Counted from the first letter of the stretch, positions 15,573 through 25,779 are shown. The stretch: DNA of 47,823 bases from JADJTT01 sp049306275 (GCA_049306275.1 JBAQQB010000205.1:1-47823), one strand, 5' to 3'. The notes: generated by a model not told the origin, from the letters alone. Program-made: numbers and translations.

Positions 15573-17984
15573 CTAGCTGCCGCACATGAGGCAGTTGGGA
15601 TCGTCGAGATTACAGGCCTTGCCCTCGCTCAGCTCATCCTGGGGCTGCTGCACCGGCACCGTGGCGGAAACAACCGTTGTGGCTGAAGTGGCTTTCTTGC
15701 TCACCCGGTTTTGCTGCAGCGACTGTTCGACCGTAAACTTGATCGGGTCGGTGGCCGCTTTGGAGCGCAGGTAGTACATGCCCGTCTTCAGGCCCTTCTG
15801 CCAGGCGTAGAAGTGCATGGAGGAGAGCTTGCCGAAATTGGGGTTTTCCACGAACAGGTTCATACTCTGGCTCTGGCAGATGAAAGCCCCGCGATCGGCC
15901 GCCATGTCGATGATGGCTTTCTGGCTGATCTCCCAAACCGTCTTGTACAGCGCCTTCAGGTCGTCGGGGATGCCGGGGATGTCCTGCACCGAGCCGTTGG
16001 AGGCCATGAGCATCTGCTTCATACTTTCATCCCACAGCCCCAGCCCGATCAGGTCGTCAAGCAGGTGCTTGTTGACCACGATGTACTCGCCGGAGAGGGT
16101 GCGGCGGGAATAGATGTTGGAAGTATAAGGCTCGAAGCACTCGTTGTTGCCGAGTATCTGCGAGGTCGAGGCCGTGGGCATGGGCGCCAGCAGCAAGCTG
16201 TTGCGGATGCCATGGGTCATGATCTCTTTCTTCAAACCATCCCAATCCCAGCGGTTGGTGGGCTTCACGCCCCACATGTCGAACTGCAGGATGCCCTCGC
16301 TGGCCGGCGAGCCTTTGAAGGTCTCGTACGGGCCGTATTGCTTTGCCAGCTCCAGCGATTCGGTGAGGGCGGCAAAGTAAATGGTTTCGAAAATATCGCG
16401 GTTCAGCTTGCGGGCTTCGTTGCTTTCGAAGGGGAAACGCATCTTGATGAACGCGTCGGCCAGGCCCTGCACCCCGATGCCGATCGGGCGGTGGCGCAAG
16501 TTGGAATTGCGCGCCTCGGGGATGGGGTAAAAGTTGACGTCGATGATGCGGTTGAGGTTGCGCGTCACCACCCGGCTGATCTCGTACAGTTTTTCAAAGT
16601 CGAAAGTGCGGTCTTCCCCGACGAACTTGGGCAGGGAAATGGAAGCCAGGTTGCACACCGCCACCTCGTCGGGCGAGGTGTACTCCATGATCTCCGTGCA
16701 GAGGTTGGACGAGCGGATGGTGCCCAGATTCTTCTGGTTGGATTTGCGGTTGGCGGCGTCCTTATAGAGAATGTAGGGGGTGCCGGTCTCGATCTGGCTC
16801 TCCAGTATCTCGAACCAGAGCTCCTGCGCACGCACGGTCTTGCGGGCGCGGCCTTCCTTTTCGTATTTGTGGTAAAGAGCTTCAAACTCTCCACCATAAG
16901 TGTCGTAGAGGCCAGGGGCTTCGTTGGGACAAAACAGCGACCAGTTATCGTCGTTTTTCACCCTTTCCATGAAAAGATCGGGAATCCACATGGCGTAGAA
17001 AAGATCGCGGGCACGCATTTCCTCCTTGCCATGGTTTTTCTTGAGCTCCAGGAAGTCGAGCACGTCGGCGTGCCAGGGTTCGAGGTAGACGGCAAAGGCG
17101 CCCTTGCGCTTGCCGCCGCCCTGATCGACATACCGCGCCGTGTCGTTGAACACGCGCAGCATGGGGATGATGCCGTTGGAGGTGCCCCCCGTGCCTTTGA
17201 TATAGCTGCCCTTCGCCCGGATGTTGTGGATGCTCACCCCGATGCCGCCGGCCGATTGGGAGATGCGGGCGCAACGGGACAGGGTTTCAAAGATACCGGA
17301 AATGCTGTCTTCGGTCATGCTGAGCAGGAAGCACGAAGAGAGCTGCGGCTTGGGCGTGCCGGCGTTGAACAGGGTTGGTGTGGCGTGGATGAACCACTTT
17401 TCCGACATCAGATTGTAGGTATCGATGGCCGCCTCGATGTTCTCGCCATGGATGCCGATGGCGGCGCGCATGAAGAGGTGCTGCGGGCGTTCCACCACTT
17501 CTCCGTTCATGCGCAGCAGGTAGGAGCGCTCCAGCGTCTTGAAGCCAAAATAGTCGAAATCGTAATCGCGGTCGTAAATGATGGCGCTGTCGAGCACGTC
17601 GCGATAGCGCCAGACGATGTCCATGGTCTCATCGCCGATGAGGCCCGCCTTCTCGCCCGTTTTAGGATCGATATACTCGTAGAGGGCCTTCATGGTCTTG
17701 GAGAAAGACTTGTCGGTATTTTTGTGCAGGTTGGAGATGGCGATCCTTGCCGCCAGCACCGCGTAGTCGGGGTGGATGGTGGTCATGGTCGCGGCCGTCT
17801 CGGCCGAAAGGTTGTCGAGTTCGGTGGTGCTGACCCCGTCGTAGAGGCCGAGCACGACCTTTTTGGAGATCTCGATGTGGTCGACGTACTCGGGGTTCAG
17901 GCCGTAGCAGAGTTTTTTGATGCGGGCGGTGATCTTGTCAAAGCTCACCTCTTCCAGCTTTCCGCTTCTCTTGATGACTTTCAT
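15573..17984 (-). CDS. nrdA: Ribonucleoside-diphosphate reductase, alpha subunit (class Ia, eukaryote-like)
   Basis: 803 residues. The N-terminal ATP-cone (about 1-90) starts MKVIKRSGKLEEVSFDKIT, very close to eukaryotic R1. The barrel has PQLSSCFLL with the active-site cysteine, QSAGGIGVSIHNIRAKGSYI, and the catalytic N-x-C-x-E pattern in SSNLCTEIMEY. The tail ends CLMCGS, the redox-active CxxC that thioredoxin re-reduces, almost identical to the eukaryotic tail. The enzyme reduces NDPs to dNDPs. It is the second gene of an nrdB-nrdA operon (26-bp gap), with a terminator just downstream. The order beta then alpha is the reverse of E. coli. Confidence 0.97.
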   Translation of the reverse strand: MKVIKRSGKLEEVSFDKITARIKKLCYGLNPEYVDHIEISKKVVLGLYDGVSTTELDNLSAETAATMTTIHPDYAVLAARIAISNLHKNTDKSFSKTMKALYEYIDPKTGEKAGLIGDETMDIVWRYRDVLDSAIIYDRDYDFDYFGFKTLERSYLLRMNGEVVERPQHLFMRAAIGIHGENIEAAIDTYNLMSEKWFIHATPTLFNAGTPKPQLSSCFLLSMTEDSISGIFETLSRCARISQSAGGIGVSIHNIRAKGSYIKGTGGTSNGIIPMLRVFNDTARYVDQGGGKRKGAFAVYLEPWHADVLDFLELKKNHGKEEMRARDLFYAMWIPDLFMERVKNDDNWSLFCPNEAPGLYDTYGGEFEALYHKYEKEGRARKTVRAQELWFEILESQIETGTPYILYKDAANRKSNQKNLGTIRSSNLCTEIMEYTSPDEVAVCNLASISLPKFVGEDRTFDFEKLYEISRVVTRNLNRIIDVNFYPIPEARNSNLRHRPIGIGVQGLADAFIKMRFPFESNEARKLNRDIFETIYFAALTESLELAKQYGPYETFKGSPASEGILQFDMWGVKPTNRWDWDGLKKEIMTHGIRNSLLLAPMPTASTSQILGNNECFEPYTSNIYSRRTLSGEYIVVNKHLLDDLIGLGLWDESMKQMLMASNGSVQDIPGIPDDLKALYKTVWEISQKAIIDMAADRGAFICQSQSMNLFVENPNFGKLSSMHFYAWQKGLKTGMYYLRSKAATDPIKFTVEQSLQQNRVSKKATSATTVVSATVPVQQPQDELSEGKACNLDDPNCLMCGS

Positions 17985-18010
17985 GTGGCTAAATTGGTTT
18001 TTGGTTTGGT

Positions 18011-18979
18011 TTAGAAATCTTCATCCAGGGTGAATACCTGCTTGTCGCGATCGGCCATGACGCCCGACTTCTGATAATCGCCCACTCTTTTTTCGAAGAA
18101 ATTGGTTTTGCCCTGCAGACTGATGAGGTCCATCCAGGGAAATGGGTTTTCGGCGTTGTACACCCTGGGCACGTGCAGTGCCGAGAGCAGGCGGTCGGCT
18201 ACGAACTCGATGTACTGGCACATCAGCTCGGCGTTCATGCCGATGAGGTTGACCGGCAGGGCGTCGGAGACGAACTCTTTCTCGATGGCCACCGCGTCGG
18301 TGATGATCTTGCGCAGGGTTTCTTCCGGCAGTTTATTGACCACATGATCGTTGTACAGCAGGCAGGCAAAATCGCAGTGCATGCCTTCGTCGCGGGAGAT
18401 CAGTTCGTTGGAGAAGGAAAGACCCGGCATCAGGCCGCGCTTCTTGAGCCAGAAGATCGAGCAGAAGGAGCCGGAGAAAAAGATCCCTTCCACGGCGGCG
18501 AAGGCGACGAGGCGCTCCTGGAAGGAGCCGTTCTTGATCCATCGCAGGGCCCAGTCGGCCTTCTTTTTCACGCAGTCGAGGTGGTCGATGGCGGTAAAAA
18601 GATAGTCCTTTTCCTTCGCGTCCTTAATATACGTATCGATCAGGAGGCTGTAGGTCTCCGAATGGATGTTCTCCATCATGATCTGGAAGCCGTAGAAGAA
18701 CTTGGCTTCGGTGTACTGCACTTCGTTGACGAAATTCTCGGCCAGGTTTTCATTTACGATGCCGTCGCTGGCGGCGAAAAACGCCAGCACGTGCTTGATG
18801 AAATGCCGCTCGTCGTCGTTGAGGCGGTCGTTCCAGTCGCTCAGGTCGTTGGACAGGTCGATCTCCTCGGCTGTCCAGAAACTTGCTTCCGACTTCTTGT
18901 AAAATGCCCAGATGTCGTTGTGCTGAATGGGGAACAGCACGAAGCGGTGGGGGTTTTCTTGCAATATTGGCTCTATCAT
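18011..18979 (-). CDS. nrdB: Ribonucleoside-diphosphate reductase, beta subunit (class Ia, eukaryote-like)
   Basis: 322 residues. The di-iron ligand motifs are present (NIHSETYSLL, FAAVEGIFFSGSF, SRDEGMHCDFACLLY). HVLAFFAASDGIVNENL and KKKADWALRWI are nearly identical to mammalian R2. The C-terminus FTLDEDF matches the eukaryotic R2 heptapeptide that docks on R1. It supplies the tyrosyl radical to NrdA. The ATG at 18979 follows a GC-rich hairpin (18994-19019) and a long leader, with no clear Shine-Dalgarno sequence. Confidence 0.97.
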   Translation of the reverse strand: MIEPILQENPHRFVLFPIQHNDIWAFYKKSEASFWTAEEIDLSNDLSDWNDRLNDDERHFIKHVLAFFAASDGIVNENLAENFVNEVQYTEAKFFYGFQIMMENIHSETYSLLIDTYIKDAKEKDYLFTAIDHLDCVKKKADWALRWIKNGSFQERLVAFAAVEGIFFSGSFCSIFWLKKRGLMPGLSFSNELISRDEGMHCDFACLLYNDHVVNKLPEETLRKIITDAVAIEKEFVSDALPVNLIGMNAELMCQYIEFVADRLLSALHVPRVYNAENPFPWMDLISLQGKTNFFEKRVGDYQKSGVMADRDKQVFTLDEDF

Positions 18980-19200
18980 AACTAGTCAAAATGTAGAGCC
19001 GGCGGTAAAGCCGGCTCTATCGGGGTAATTATCAGTAAGTTGAATAATTCAAAACCACACCATGACTGCGGTGATCCGCAATCCGGCCTGTAACCTGTAT
19101 CAAATGTTTTTGTTGAGCTAGTGACTCCCATTCAGACCGGGACATACCCGTGGCAGGAAGGCGCTTTCTCATGTATGTTTAATTACGAGCACTAAAATAC
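18980..19200 (-). promoter_or_regulatory. Long structured leader of nrdBA (candidate cis-regulatory RNA)
   Basis: A TATTTTAG box (19192-19199, minus strand) resembles the Bacteroidota -7 element TAnnTTTG, although no good TTG partner lies upstream. If used, it would give a leader of about 200 nt. Predicted pairings include ACATAC (19142-19147) with GTATGT (19173-19178) enclosing AGGAAG/CTTTCT, and CGGG-TATGT-CCCG on the minus strand. TAGAGCCGGC (18994-19003) pairs perfectly with 19010-19019 just before the start codon. It matches no riboswitch consensus I can recall. A plus-strand small RNA is also possible. Confidence 0.4.
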
Positions 19201-19227
19201 GGAAATCGCCATGCTTTTGCTGAGTTT

Positions 19228-19248
19228 TTTTCCACATAATGTGGATAA
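19228..19248. promoter_or_regulatory. Inverted pair of DnaA-box sequences upstream of nrdBA
   Basis: TTTTCCACA (plus strand, 19228-19236) and TTATCCACA (minus strand, 19240-19248) face each other across 3 bp. The second is the exact E. coli DnaA-box consensus. A one-mismatch box, TTATCAACA, lies on the minus strand at 19304-19312. E. coli nrdAB transcription is controlled by DnaA boxes, so a similar role is plausible here. Confidence 0.6.
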
Positions 19249-19324
19249 CAAAAACAACAAGCTGATTATCAGAATATAAAACAGAAACCCCGGCTGCAGC
19301 CCGTGTTGATAACTAACTGAAAAT

Positions 19325-19389
19325 GTTTATAAGTTTATGAGGTTATGAGTTTAGGCGGCCTAAACTCATAACCTCATAAACTTATAAAC
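19325..19389. repeat. 65-bp hairpin repeat next to the corA stop codon
   Basis: A 31-nt arm (19325-19355) made of TTTATAAG, TTTATGAG and GTTATGAG units pairs perfectly with 19359-19389 around the loop CGG. It ends 2 bp before the corA stop complement (19392-19394). It has the architecture of the palindrome at 4387 with an unrelated sequence. Confidence 0.95.
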
Positions 19390-19391
19390 TC

Positions 19392-20339
19392 TCAAAAAAG
19401 TCTTTTCCGCTGAAAATACCACCCGATCACCAGGCTGATGACCAGGGAGATGAGGAGGATGAAGTAGAAGGAGTACTCCGAGCGCTCGAAGGGCACGGGC
19501 ACGTTCATGCCGTAGAAGCTGGCCACCAGGGTAGGCACCATGAGGATGATGGTGATCAGGGTCAGGCGCTGGATGACCACGTTGAGGTTGTTGGAGATGA
19601 TGGAGGAATAGGCATCCATCGTGCCGTTGAGGATGTTGGTGTAGACGTTGGCCATTTCAAGGGCCTGGCTGTTGTCGATGATGATGTCTTCGAAAAGGTC
19701 GGCGAGGTCTTCGTCGTTTTTGATGTTGAGGAAATCGGTGCGCTTCATCTTGAGCTTGAGCAGCTCGTTGGCGCTGAGGGAGTTGACGAAATACACCAGA
19801 CTTTTCTCGATACTCAACAGCTGCTTGAGCTCCTTGTTGCGGCTGCTGTCGTAGAGCTCCTGCTCAATGAGGTTGCGCTTGAGGTTGAGCTGCTTCAGGC
19901 AGTTGAGGTAGCGCAGCACCGTCTGCTCGAAGAGCTGCAGCACGAAGAGGCGCTCGTCCTCCGGATCGAAATTCTTCACCTTCCCGTCAGCAAAGCGCTT
20001 GAGGATGGGATTTTCATAGGAGGTAATGGTGAAGATATTATCGGGCGTCAGGATGATACCGATGGGCACGGTGATGAAGATGGCGTCGATCTCTTCCTCC
20101 AGTTCGTTGAGCAAAGGCGTGTTGACGATGATGAGCCGCACGTCCTCCTCCCGCTCGTAGCGCGAGCGCTCGTCCAAGTCGAGCGGGTCGGTCAGGAAGT
20201 CGATGGGAATTTCGTATCGCTGGGCGATCTCTTCCAGCTCCTCATGGCTGAACGGGGGCATGATGCTGATCCAGCAGCCAGGTACCGGTTCTTCCAGGCG
20301 CGTGACCTGTCCTTCCACCTTGGTAATATACTGGATCAT
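19392..20339 (-). CDS. corA: CorA-family magnesium/divalent cation transporter
   Basis: 315 residues. A large cytosolic N-terminal domain contains the long stalk helix (about 150-250). Two C-terminal membrane helices follow, with the signature YGMNVPVPFE between them and the positively charged end FQRKRLF. CorA forms a pentameric channel in the inner membrane for Mg2+, Co2+ or Ni2+. It is monocistronic: a strong promoter lies at 20375-20404, and a hairpin repeat sits at the stop codon. Confidence 0.93.
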   Translation of the reverse strand: MIQYITKVEGQVTRLEEPVPGCWISIMPPFSHEELEEIAQRYEIPIDFLTDPLDLDERSRYEREEDVRLIIVNTPLLNELEEEIDAIFITVPIGIILTPDNIFTITSYENPILKRFADGKVKNFDPEDERLFVLQLFEQTVLRYLNCLKQLNLKRNLIEQELYDSSRNKELKQLLSIEKSLVYFVNSLSANELLKLKMKRTDFLNIKNDEDLADLFEDIIIDNSQALEMANVYTNILNGTMDAYSSIISNNLNVVIQRLTLITIILMVPTLVASFYGMNVPVPFERSEYSFYFILLISLVISLVIGWYFQRKRLF

Positions 20340-20374
20340 ATCCCGTTGTTTAAAAACTGAATCACAAGGCCTCG

Positions 20375-20404
20375 CAAACTTACGACTTCTTGCCTGTTAT
20401 CCAA
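20375..20404 (-). promoter_or_regulatory. Bacteroidota-type promoter of corA
   Basis: On the minus strand TTG (20404-20402) is followed by exactly 19 nt and then TAAGTTTG (20382-20375). This fits the Bacteroidota housekeeping consensus TTG-N19-TAnnTTTG without a mismatch. The expected start of transcription is about 20368, roughly 30 nt before the corA ATG. Confidence 0.8.
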
Positions 20405-20412
20405 AACCGGCT

Positions 20413-21108
20413 TCAGGGTCTTTCTCCCAGAGGGAAAAATGGTCGCAAAATCTGGCAGTAAACGTCCAAATCTTCCTTTTTAGCATCCCCCCAAGCCGGT
20501 TTCCAGCCCATCTGCAAGCGGAAACAGTCCATAACGATCTCCGCCTGCTGCTCCAGGTTGAAATCCAAAAAGCCCTGCCCCGCCGCCAGCCGCTCGCGAA
20601 GCGCTCCTACCCCTCCGTAGTTATAGCCTTCCTCCGACTGCTGCGCCCGCAGCGCCCGGACAGTGTATACAGCTCCTAATTGCTCGTAGTGCCACACATG
20701 CACCAACTCGTGCACCAACTCGCTCGTATTGACCTCCTTCCAGAAATTGACCGTGTAAAACCCCACATAGGCAAATCGCTTCCTGGTTATCCGGGTGGTA
20801 AAGGCCAGGGCGTCTACCCGCACCAAGTCCAGCCGTATGCTGCCGCCAAATACCCTTTTGGCAAGTACCATCTCCTCCGCGCTCAAGCCCCTGGTATTCC
20901 ATTTCACCCACTCCATCAGGGTGTCGTACAACACAAACATGCCCGCCAGTTCCATCAGCCTCACCAGCATTTCCAGCAAATACCATCCCGAAAAAGCCCT
21001 CAAATCCCAGGCCGTGGCAGGCAATTCACGCCCTCTCCTCCCCCACCCGCGCAGGAAGAAAGCCCATTTTTTCCAAATGACTATAAATTTATCTGACATT
21101 GGTATCAT
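20413..21108 (-). CDS. Putative zincin-like metalloprotease (HExxH), unknown family
   Basis: 231 residues. The central motif SELVHELVHVWHYEQLG contains H133-E134-x2-H137, the zinc-binding motif of zincin peptidases. The third ligand cannot be assigned; candidates are E203 in NLEQQAEIV or a nearby histidine. A hydrophobic stretch at about 42-62 may be a membrane helix. The context resembles HELxHxxQ proteins such as DUF4157, without close similarity that I can name. ATG 21099 is an equally good start. There is no obvious operon partner. Confidence 0.65.
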   Translation of the reverse strand: MIPMSDKFIVIWKKWAFFLRGWGRRGRELPATAWDLRAFSGWYLLEMLVRLMELAGMFVLYDTLMEWVKWNTRGLSAEEMVLAKRVFGGSIRLDLVRVDALAFTTRITRKRFAYVGFYTVNFWKEVNTSELVHELVHVWHYEQLGAVYTVRALRAQQSEEGYNYGGVGALRERLAAGQGFLDFNLEQQAEIVMDCFRLQMGWKPAWGDAKKEDLDVYCQILRPFFPLGERP

Positions 21109-21153
21109 GCTCCTCTATTGTCTTTCTTTATGTTCCGGCCTATCAAAGGGAAT

Positions 21154-21291
21154 CGCCAAATTTATTTGGCGTTTGGTAGCGCCAATTCATTGGCGGCAGC
21201 GGTGCGCCGAATTTATTCGGTGCAATAAATGGAAGACAACCTTGCCGAATGAATTCGGCAAACCAGGCGCCAAATAAATTTGGCGCCCCCA
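21154..21291. repeat. Nested palindrome cluster, GCC(A/G)AA-N4-TT(T/C)GGC family, copy 2
   Basis: Five hairpins lie in a row: CGCCAAATTTATTTGGCG (21154-21171), CGCCAATTCATTGGCG (21180-21195), one at 21204-21223 with a GCCGAA stem, TTGCCGAATGAATTCGGCAA (21242-21261) and one at 21267-21288 with a GGCGCCAAA stem. They share the four-base loop and the stem theme of the cluster at 1986-2093, including the terminal GGCGCCCCCA. The order of modules differs between the two copies. Confidence 0.88.
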
Positions 21292-21295
21292 CTGT

Positions 21296-22597
21296 CTACT
21301 TAAACCGTATCGCCTGCACCGGCCTGATCCGGCTCACCAGATAGGAAGGCAGGAGCAGGAATACCAGAGTAACCGCCGCCGTGAGCAGGTTCAGCCCCAG
21401 CACCGTCCATACATCGATGTGGACCGGCGCCACGGCGAGGTAATAATCCGCTTCCGACAGGGTGATCACCTTGAAATATTGCTGCACAAAACAGAGCCCC
21501 AGGCCGATGAGGTTGCCCCAAAACAGGCCCACGCCCAGGATGAACATCCCGTAGTACAGAAATATCTGCCGGATGCCCCAGTCGCGCTGCCCCAGGGCCT
21601 TGAGGATGCCGATCATGTTGGTGCGCTCCAAAATCAGGATCAGCAGGGCCGTCACCATGTTGATGATGCTGACGATGAGCATCAGGGCCAGAATGACCTT
21701 TTCGTTGATGTCCTGCAGCTCCAGCCACTCAAAGATATTGGGCAGCTTGTCGCGGATGGTCTCGGCATAGAGGTTGCGTGGCAGCTTTTCCACGTATATA
21801 TATTCCGACAACACGCTCAGGTCGCGAAGGTCGTCGACAAACACCTCGAAGCCGGCGACCTGGTCTTCCTCCCAACCCAGCAACTGCTGTATCTTGCGGA
21901 TGTCGACCAGGGCGAACTTGCGGTCGTATTCCTCCAACCCCGTTTTGTAAATGCCCTCGATCCGGAAAGCCCGGCGCAACTGGTTGTTATTTTGTACGAA
22001 ATAGACGATAAAACGGTCGCCAAGACTCAGGTTCAGGCGGTCGGCCGTCTGCCGCGAGATCAGGATGCCGTCGCTGGCCACCGTGTCCGTGAGGTCGAGC
22101 CGCTGGCCCTCCTGCAGGTAGCGGTCGAGGAAAGCCCAGTCGAAATCGGTGGAAATGCCTTTCAGCACAATCCCCTCAATAGCGTTTTTGGTCTCGATGA
22201 TGCCGGGATTCAGTGCAAACACCTGCGCGTGCCTTACGCCCCCGTGGGTCTTGCGCTCCCGCATCATCGAGGTTTCGATGCCGAAAATGCGGTAGGGTTC
22301 CCAGTAGGAAATCCTGCCAATGGTGTCAAGCCCCGGGTAAAAATCCTGCTCCCGGCTGACCGGATATACATCGAGGAAAGTGCGGTTGACGTCGGCCTCC
22401 GTAATATGGATATGCCCCCAGAAACCAAATATCTTATCGCTGATCTCCTTCTTGAACCCCGCGATCAGGGAGGTGGCCACGATCATCACCGCCACGCTCA
22501 GGGCCACAGCCGCCACGGCGATCCGGATGATCAGCCGGGAAAAGGAGCGCTGGCCCGTGGCCGCGACTTTGGTAGCGATGAAAAAGGGAACATTCAT
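21296..22597 (-). CDS. LolC/LolE-type ABC transporter permease (FtsX family)
   Basis: 433 residues. One N-terminal membrane helix (about 24-46, IAVAAVALSVAVMIVATSL) is followed by a periplasmic MacB-PCD-like domain (about 50-280). Three C-terminal helices form the FtsX domain, with LERTNMIGILKALGQRD as the cytosolic coupling segment and the typical end RIRPVQAIRFK. This layout fits LolC/LolE, which extract lipoproteins from the inner membrane with the ATPase LolD. No lolD lies next to it, so the partner is elsewhere. A generic FtsX-type exporter permease is the alternative. Confidence 0.85.
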   Translation of the reverse strand: MNVPFFIATKVAATGQRSFSRLIIRIAVAAVALSVAVMIVATSLIAGFKKEISDKIFGFWGHIHITEADVNRTFLDVYPVSREQDFYPGLDTIGRISYWEPYRIFGIETSMMRERKTHGGVRHAQVFALNPGIIETKNAIEGIVLKGISTDFDWAFLDRYLQEGQRLDLTDTVASDGILISRQTADRLNLSLGDRFIVYFVQNNNQLRRAFRIEGIYKTGLEEYDRKFALVDIRKIQQLLGWEEDQVAGFEVFVDDLRDLSVLSEYIYVEKLPRNLYAETIRDKLPNIFEWLELQDINEKVILALMLIVSIINMVTALLILILERTNMIGILKALGQRDWGIRQIFLYYGMFILGVGLFWGNLIGLGLCFVQQYFKVITLSEADYYLAVAPVHIDVWTVLGLNLLTAAVTLVFLLLPSYLVSRIRPVQAIRFK

Positions 22598-22642
22598 GCC
22601 GGAAAATTAATCATTCTCCTCCGTTCTTTTGAAGGAAACCCT

Positions 22643-22669
22643 TTGGCAGGGGATTTTTTGGTAAATTTG
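22643..22669 (+). promoter_or_regulatory. Probable tyrS promoter
   Basis: TAAATTTG (22662-22669) matches TAnnTTTG exactly. A TTG at 22643-22645 lies 16 nt upstream, shorter than the usual 19. It is 27 nt before the tyrS ATG. Confidence 0.5.
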
Positions 22670-22696
22670 CGCTTTCGTGCGTGAAAAGATAATTAT

Positions 22697-23974
22697 ATGA
22701 ACTTTATTGAGGAATTGAAGTGGAGGGGGATGTTGCAGGATGCGACCCCCGGTATTGACGAACACTTGAACGAGAAAACGCGGTTGGGCTATATCGGCTT
22801 CGACCCTACCGCGCCGGCCCTGACGATCGGCAACTTCGTGCAGATCATGCTGCTGAGCCTGTTCCAGCGCTCGGGGCACCAACCTGTGGTGCTTATGGGC
22901 GGGGCCACCGGACGCATCGGCGACCCTTCGGGAAGGGATGAGGAACGGCAGCTCAAATCGTACGAAGAGCTCGATGCCAACCTGGACCGGCAGCGCCGCA
23001 ATTTTTACAAATTCCTCAACTTCGAGGACGGCCCCAATAAGGCCATGATGGTCAACAACCTGGACTTTTACAAGGACATGGACGTGCTGACCTTCCTGCG
23101 CAAGGTGGGCAAAACCCTGACCATCAACTACATGATGTCGAAGGAGAGCGTGCAGCGCCGCCTGGATTCCGGTATTTCCTTCACCGAGTTCAGCTACCAG
23201 CTGCTGCAGGCATACGACTACCAATGCCTCTTTCAGCAGCACGGCGTCACGGTGCAGATGGGCGGGTCGGACCAATGGGGGAATATCACCTCCGGCACAG
23301 AGTTCATCCGGAAAAACCTGGATGAAAAGGCCTATGCCGTCACCACCCCCCTACTCACCAAAGCCGACGGCAGCAAGTTCGGCAAGTCGGTTGCTGGCAA
23401 CATCTGGCTCGACGCCGAGCTGACCAGCCCCTACCAGTTCTACCAGTTTTGGATCAACGCCGACGACCGCGATACGCCCAAATTCACGCGCTATTTCACC
23501 CTGCACAACAGGGAGGAGATCGAAGCGCGCGAGACCCAATACGCCGATGACCCCCAGACCCTCAAACGCCTGCTGGCCGAGGAGCTGACCCGGCGAGTCC
23601 ACTCGGAAGAAGCCTTCCAGTCCGTCATCCGCGTCACCGACCTCCTCTTCGGCCGCAGCGCCAGCCGGGAGGCCCTCCTGGCCATGTCGGCCTCCGAACT
23701 GGAAATGGTCTCCCAGGAAATTCCCAGCATGCACGTAAAGGGCGACCTGCTGCGCAACGGCATCTCCATCTCCGACCTGCTGACCGACGCCACAGGCATC
23801 CTGCCTTCCAAAGGCGAAGCCCGCCGCGCCATCCAGAACAACGCCATCTCCGTCAACAAGGATAAAATCACCTCCCACGAACAGCTCATCACCGCCGAGG
23901 CGCTGCTCCAAGGGAAGTATGTGATGTTGGAGAATGGGAAGAGGAATAAATATCTAGTAATAGTGGAGAGGTGA
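22697..23974 (+). CDS. tyrS: Tyrosyl-tRNA synthetase
   Basis: 425 residues, the normal bacterial TyrRS length. The class I catalytic domain has TIGN in GFDPTAPALTIGNFV at the HIGH position, MGGSDQWGNI for tyrosine binding, and the KMSKS equivalent KFGKS. The C-terminal S4-like RNA-binding domain (about 355-425) contains ARRAIQNNAISVNKDKI. It charges tRNA-Tyr in the cytosol. The stop codon TGA (23972-23974) lies inside a GTGGAGAG-type repeat. Confidence 0.97.
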   Translation: MNFIEELKWRGMLQDATPGIDEHLNEKTRLGYIGFDPTAPALTIGNFVQIMLLSLFQRSGHQPVVLMGGATGRIGDPSGRDEERQLKSYEELDANLDRQRRNFYKFLNFEDGPNKAMMVNNLDFYKDMDVLTFLRKVGKTLTINYMMSKESVQRRLDSGISFTEFSYQLLQAYDYQCLFQQHGVTVQMGGSDQWGNITSGTEFIRKNLDEKAYAVTTPLLTKADGSKFGKSVAGNIWLDAELTSPYQFYQFWINADDRDTPKFTRYFTLHNREEIEARETQYADDPQTLKRLLAEELTRRVHSEEAFQSVIRVTDLLFGRSASREALLAMSASELEMVSQEIPSMHVKGDLLRNGISISDLLTDATGILPSKGEARRAIQNNAISVNKDKITSHEQLITAEALLQGKYVMLENGKRNKYLVIVER

Positions 23975-24052
23975 GAGTGGAGAGTGGAGACCGCGAGGCA
24001 ACTTTGTTGCCTCGGCCTCACTTCACTCTCAACTCTCAACTCTCCACAAAAC
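23962..24052. repeat. Short-period inverted repeat with GC-rich core between tyrS and ggt
   Basis: The left part has GTGGAGAG-like units and includes the tyrS stop. The centre is CGAGGCAAC (23994-24002) pairing perfectly with GTTGCCTCG (24006-24014) around TTT. The right part has CTCTCAA units that are roughly complementary to the left part. It ends about 8 bp before the ggt ATG. Confidence 0.85.
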
Positions 24053-24059
24053 CTGGCCT

Positions 24060-25742
<1,683 letters not shown>

Positions 25743-25745
<3 letters not shown>

Positions 25746-25777
25746 AAACTGAAAATTGAAAACCGAAAACTCAAAGG
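25743..25777. repeat. Heptamer repeat TGAAAAC starting at the ggt stop codon
   Basis: Consecutive 7-bp units TGAAAAC, TGAAAAT, TGAAAAC, CGAAAAC. The first TGA is the ggt stop. The run ends just before the AAAGGA that probably serves the next gene. Confidence 0.85.
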
Positions 25778-25779
25778 AA

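Noticed and set aside
15711..18014. 767-codon open frame on the plus strand opposite nrdA
   Set aside because: Antisense shadow of a highly conserved gene; the composition is that of reversed codons and there is no domain.
19192..19389. Chromosomal replication origin
   Set aside because: There are only two good DnaA boxes and one weak one, with no dnaA, dnaN or clear unwinding element. An nrd operator explains the pair better.
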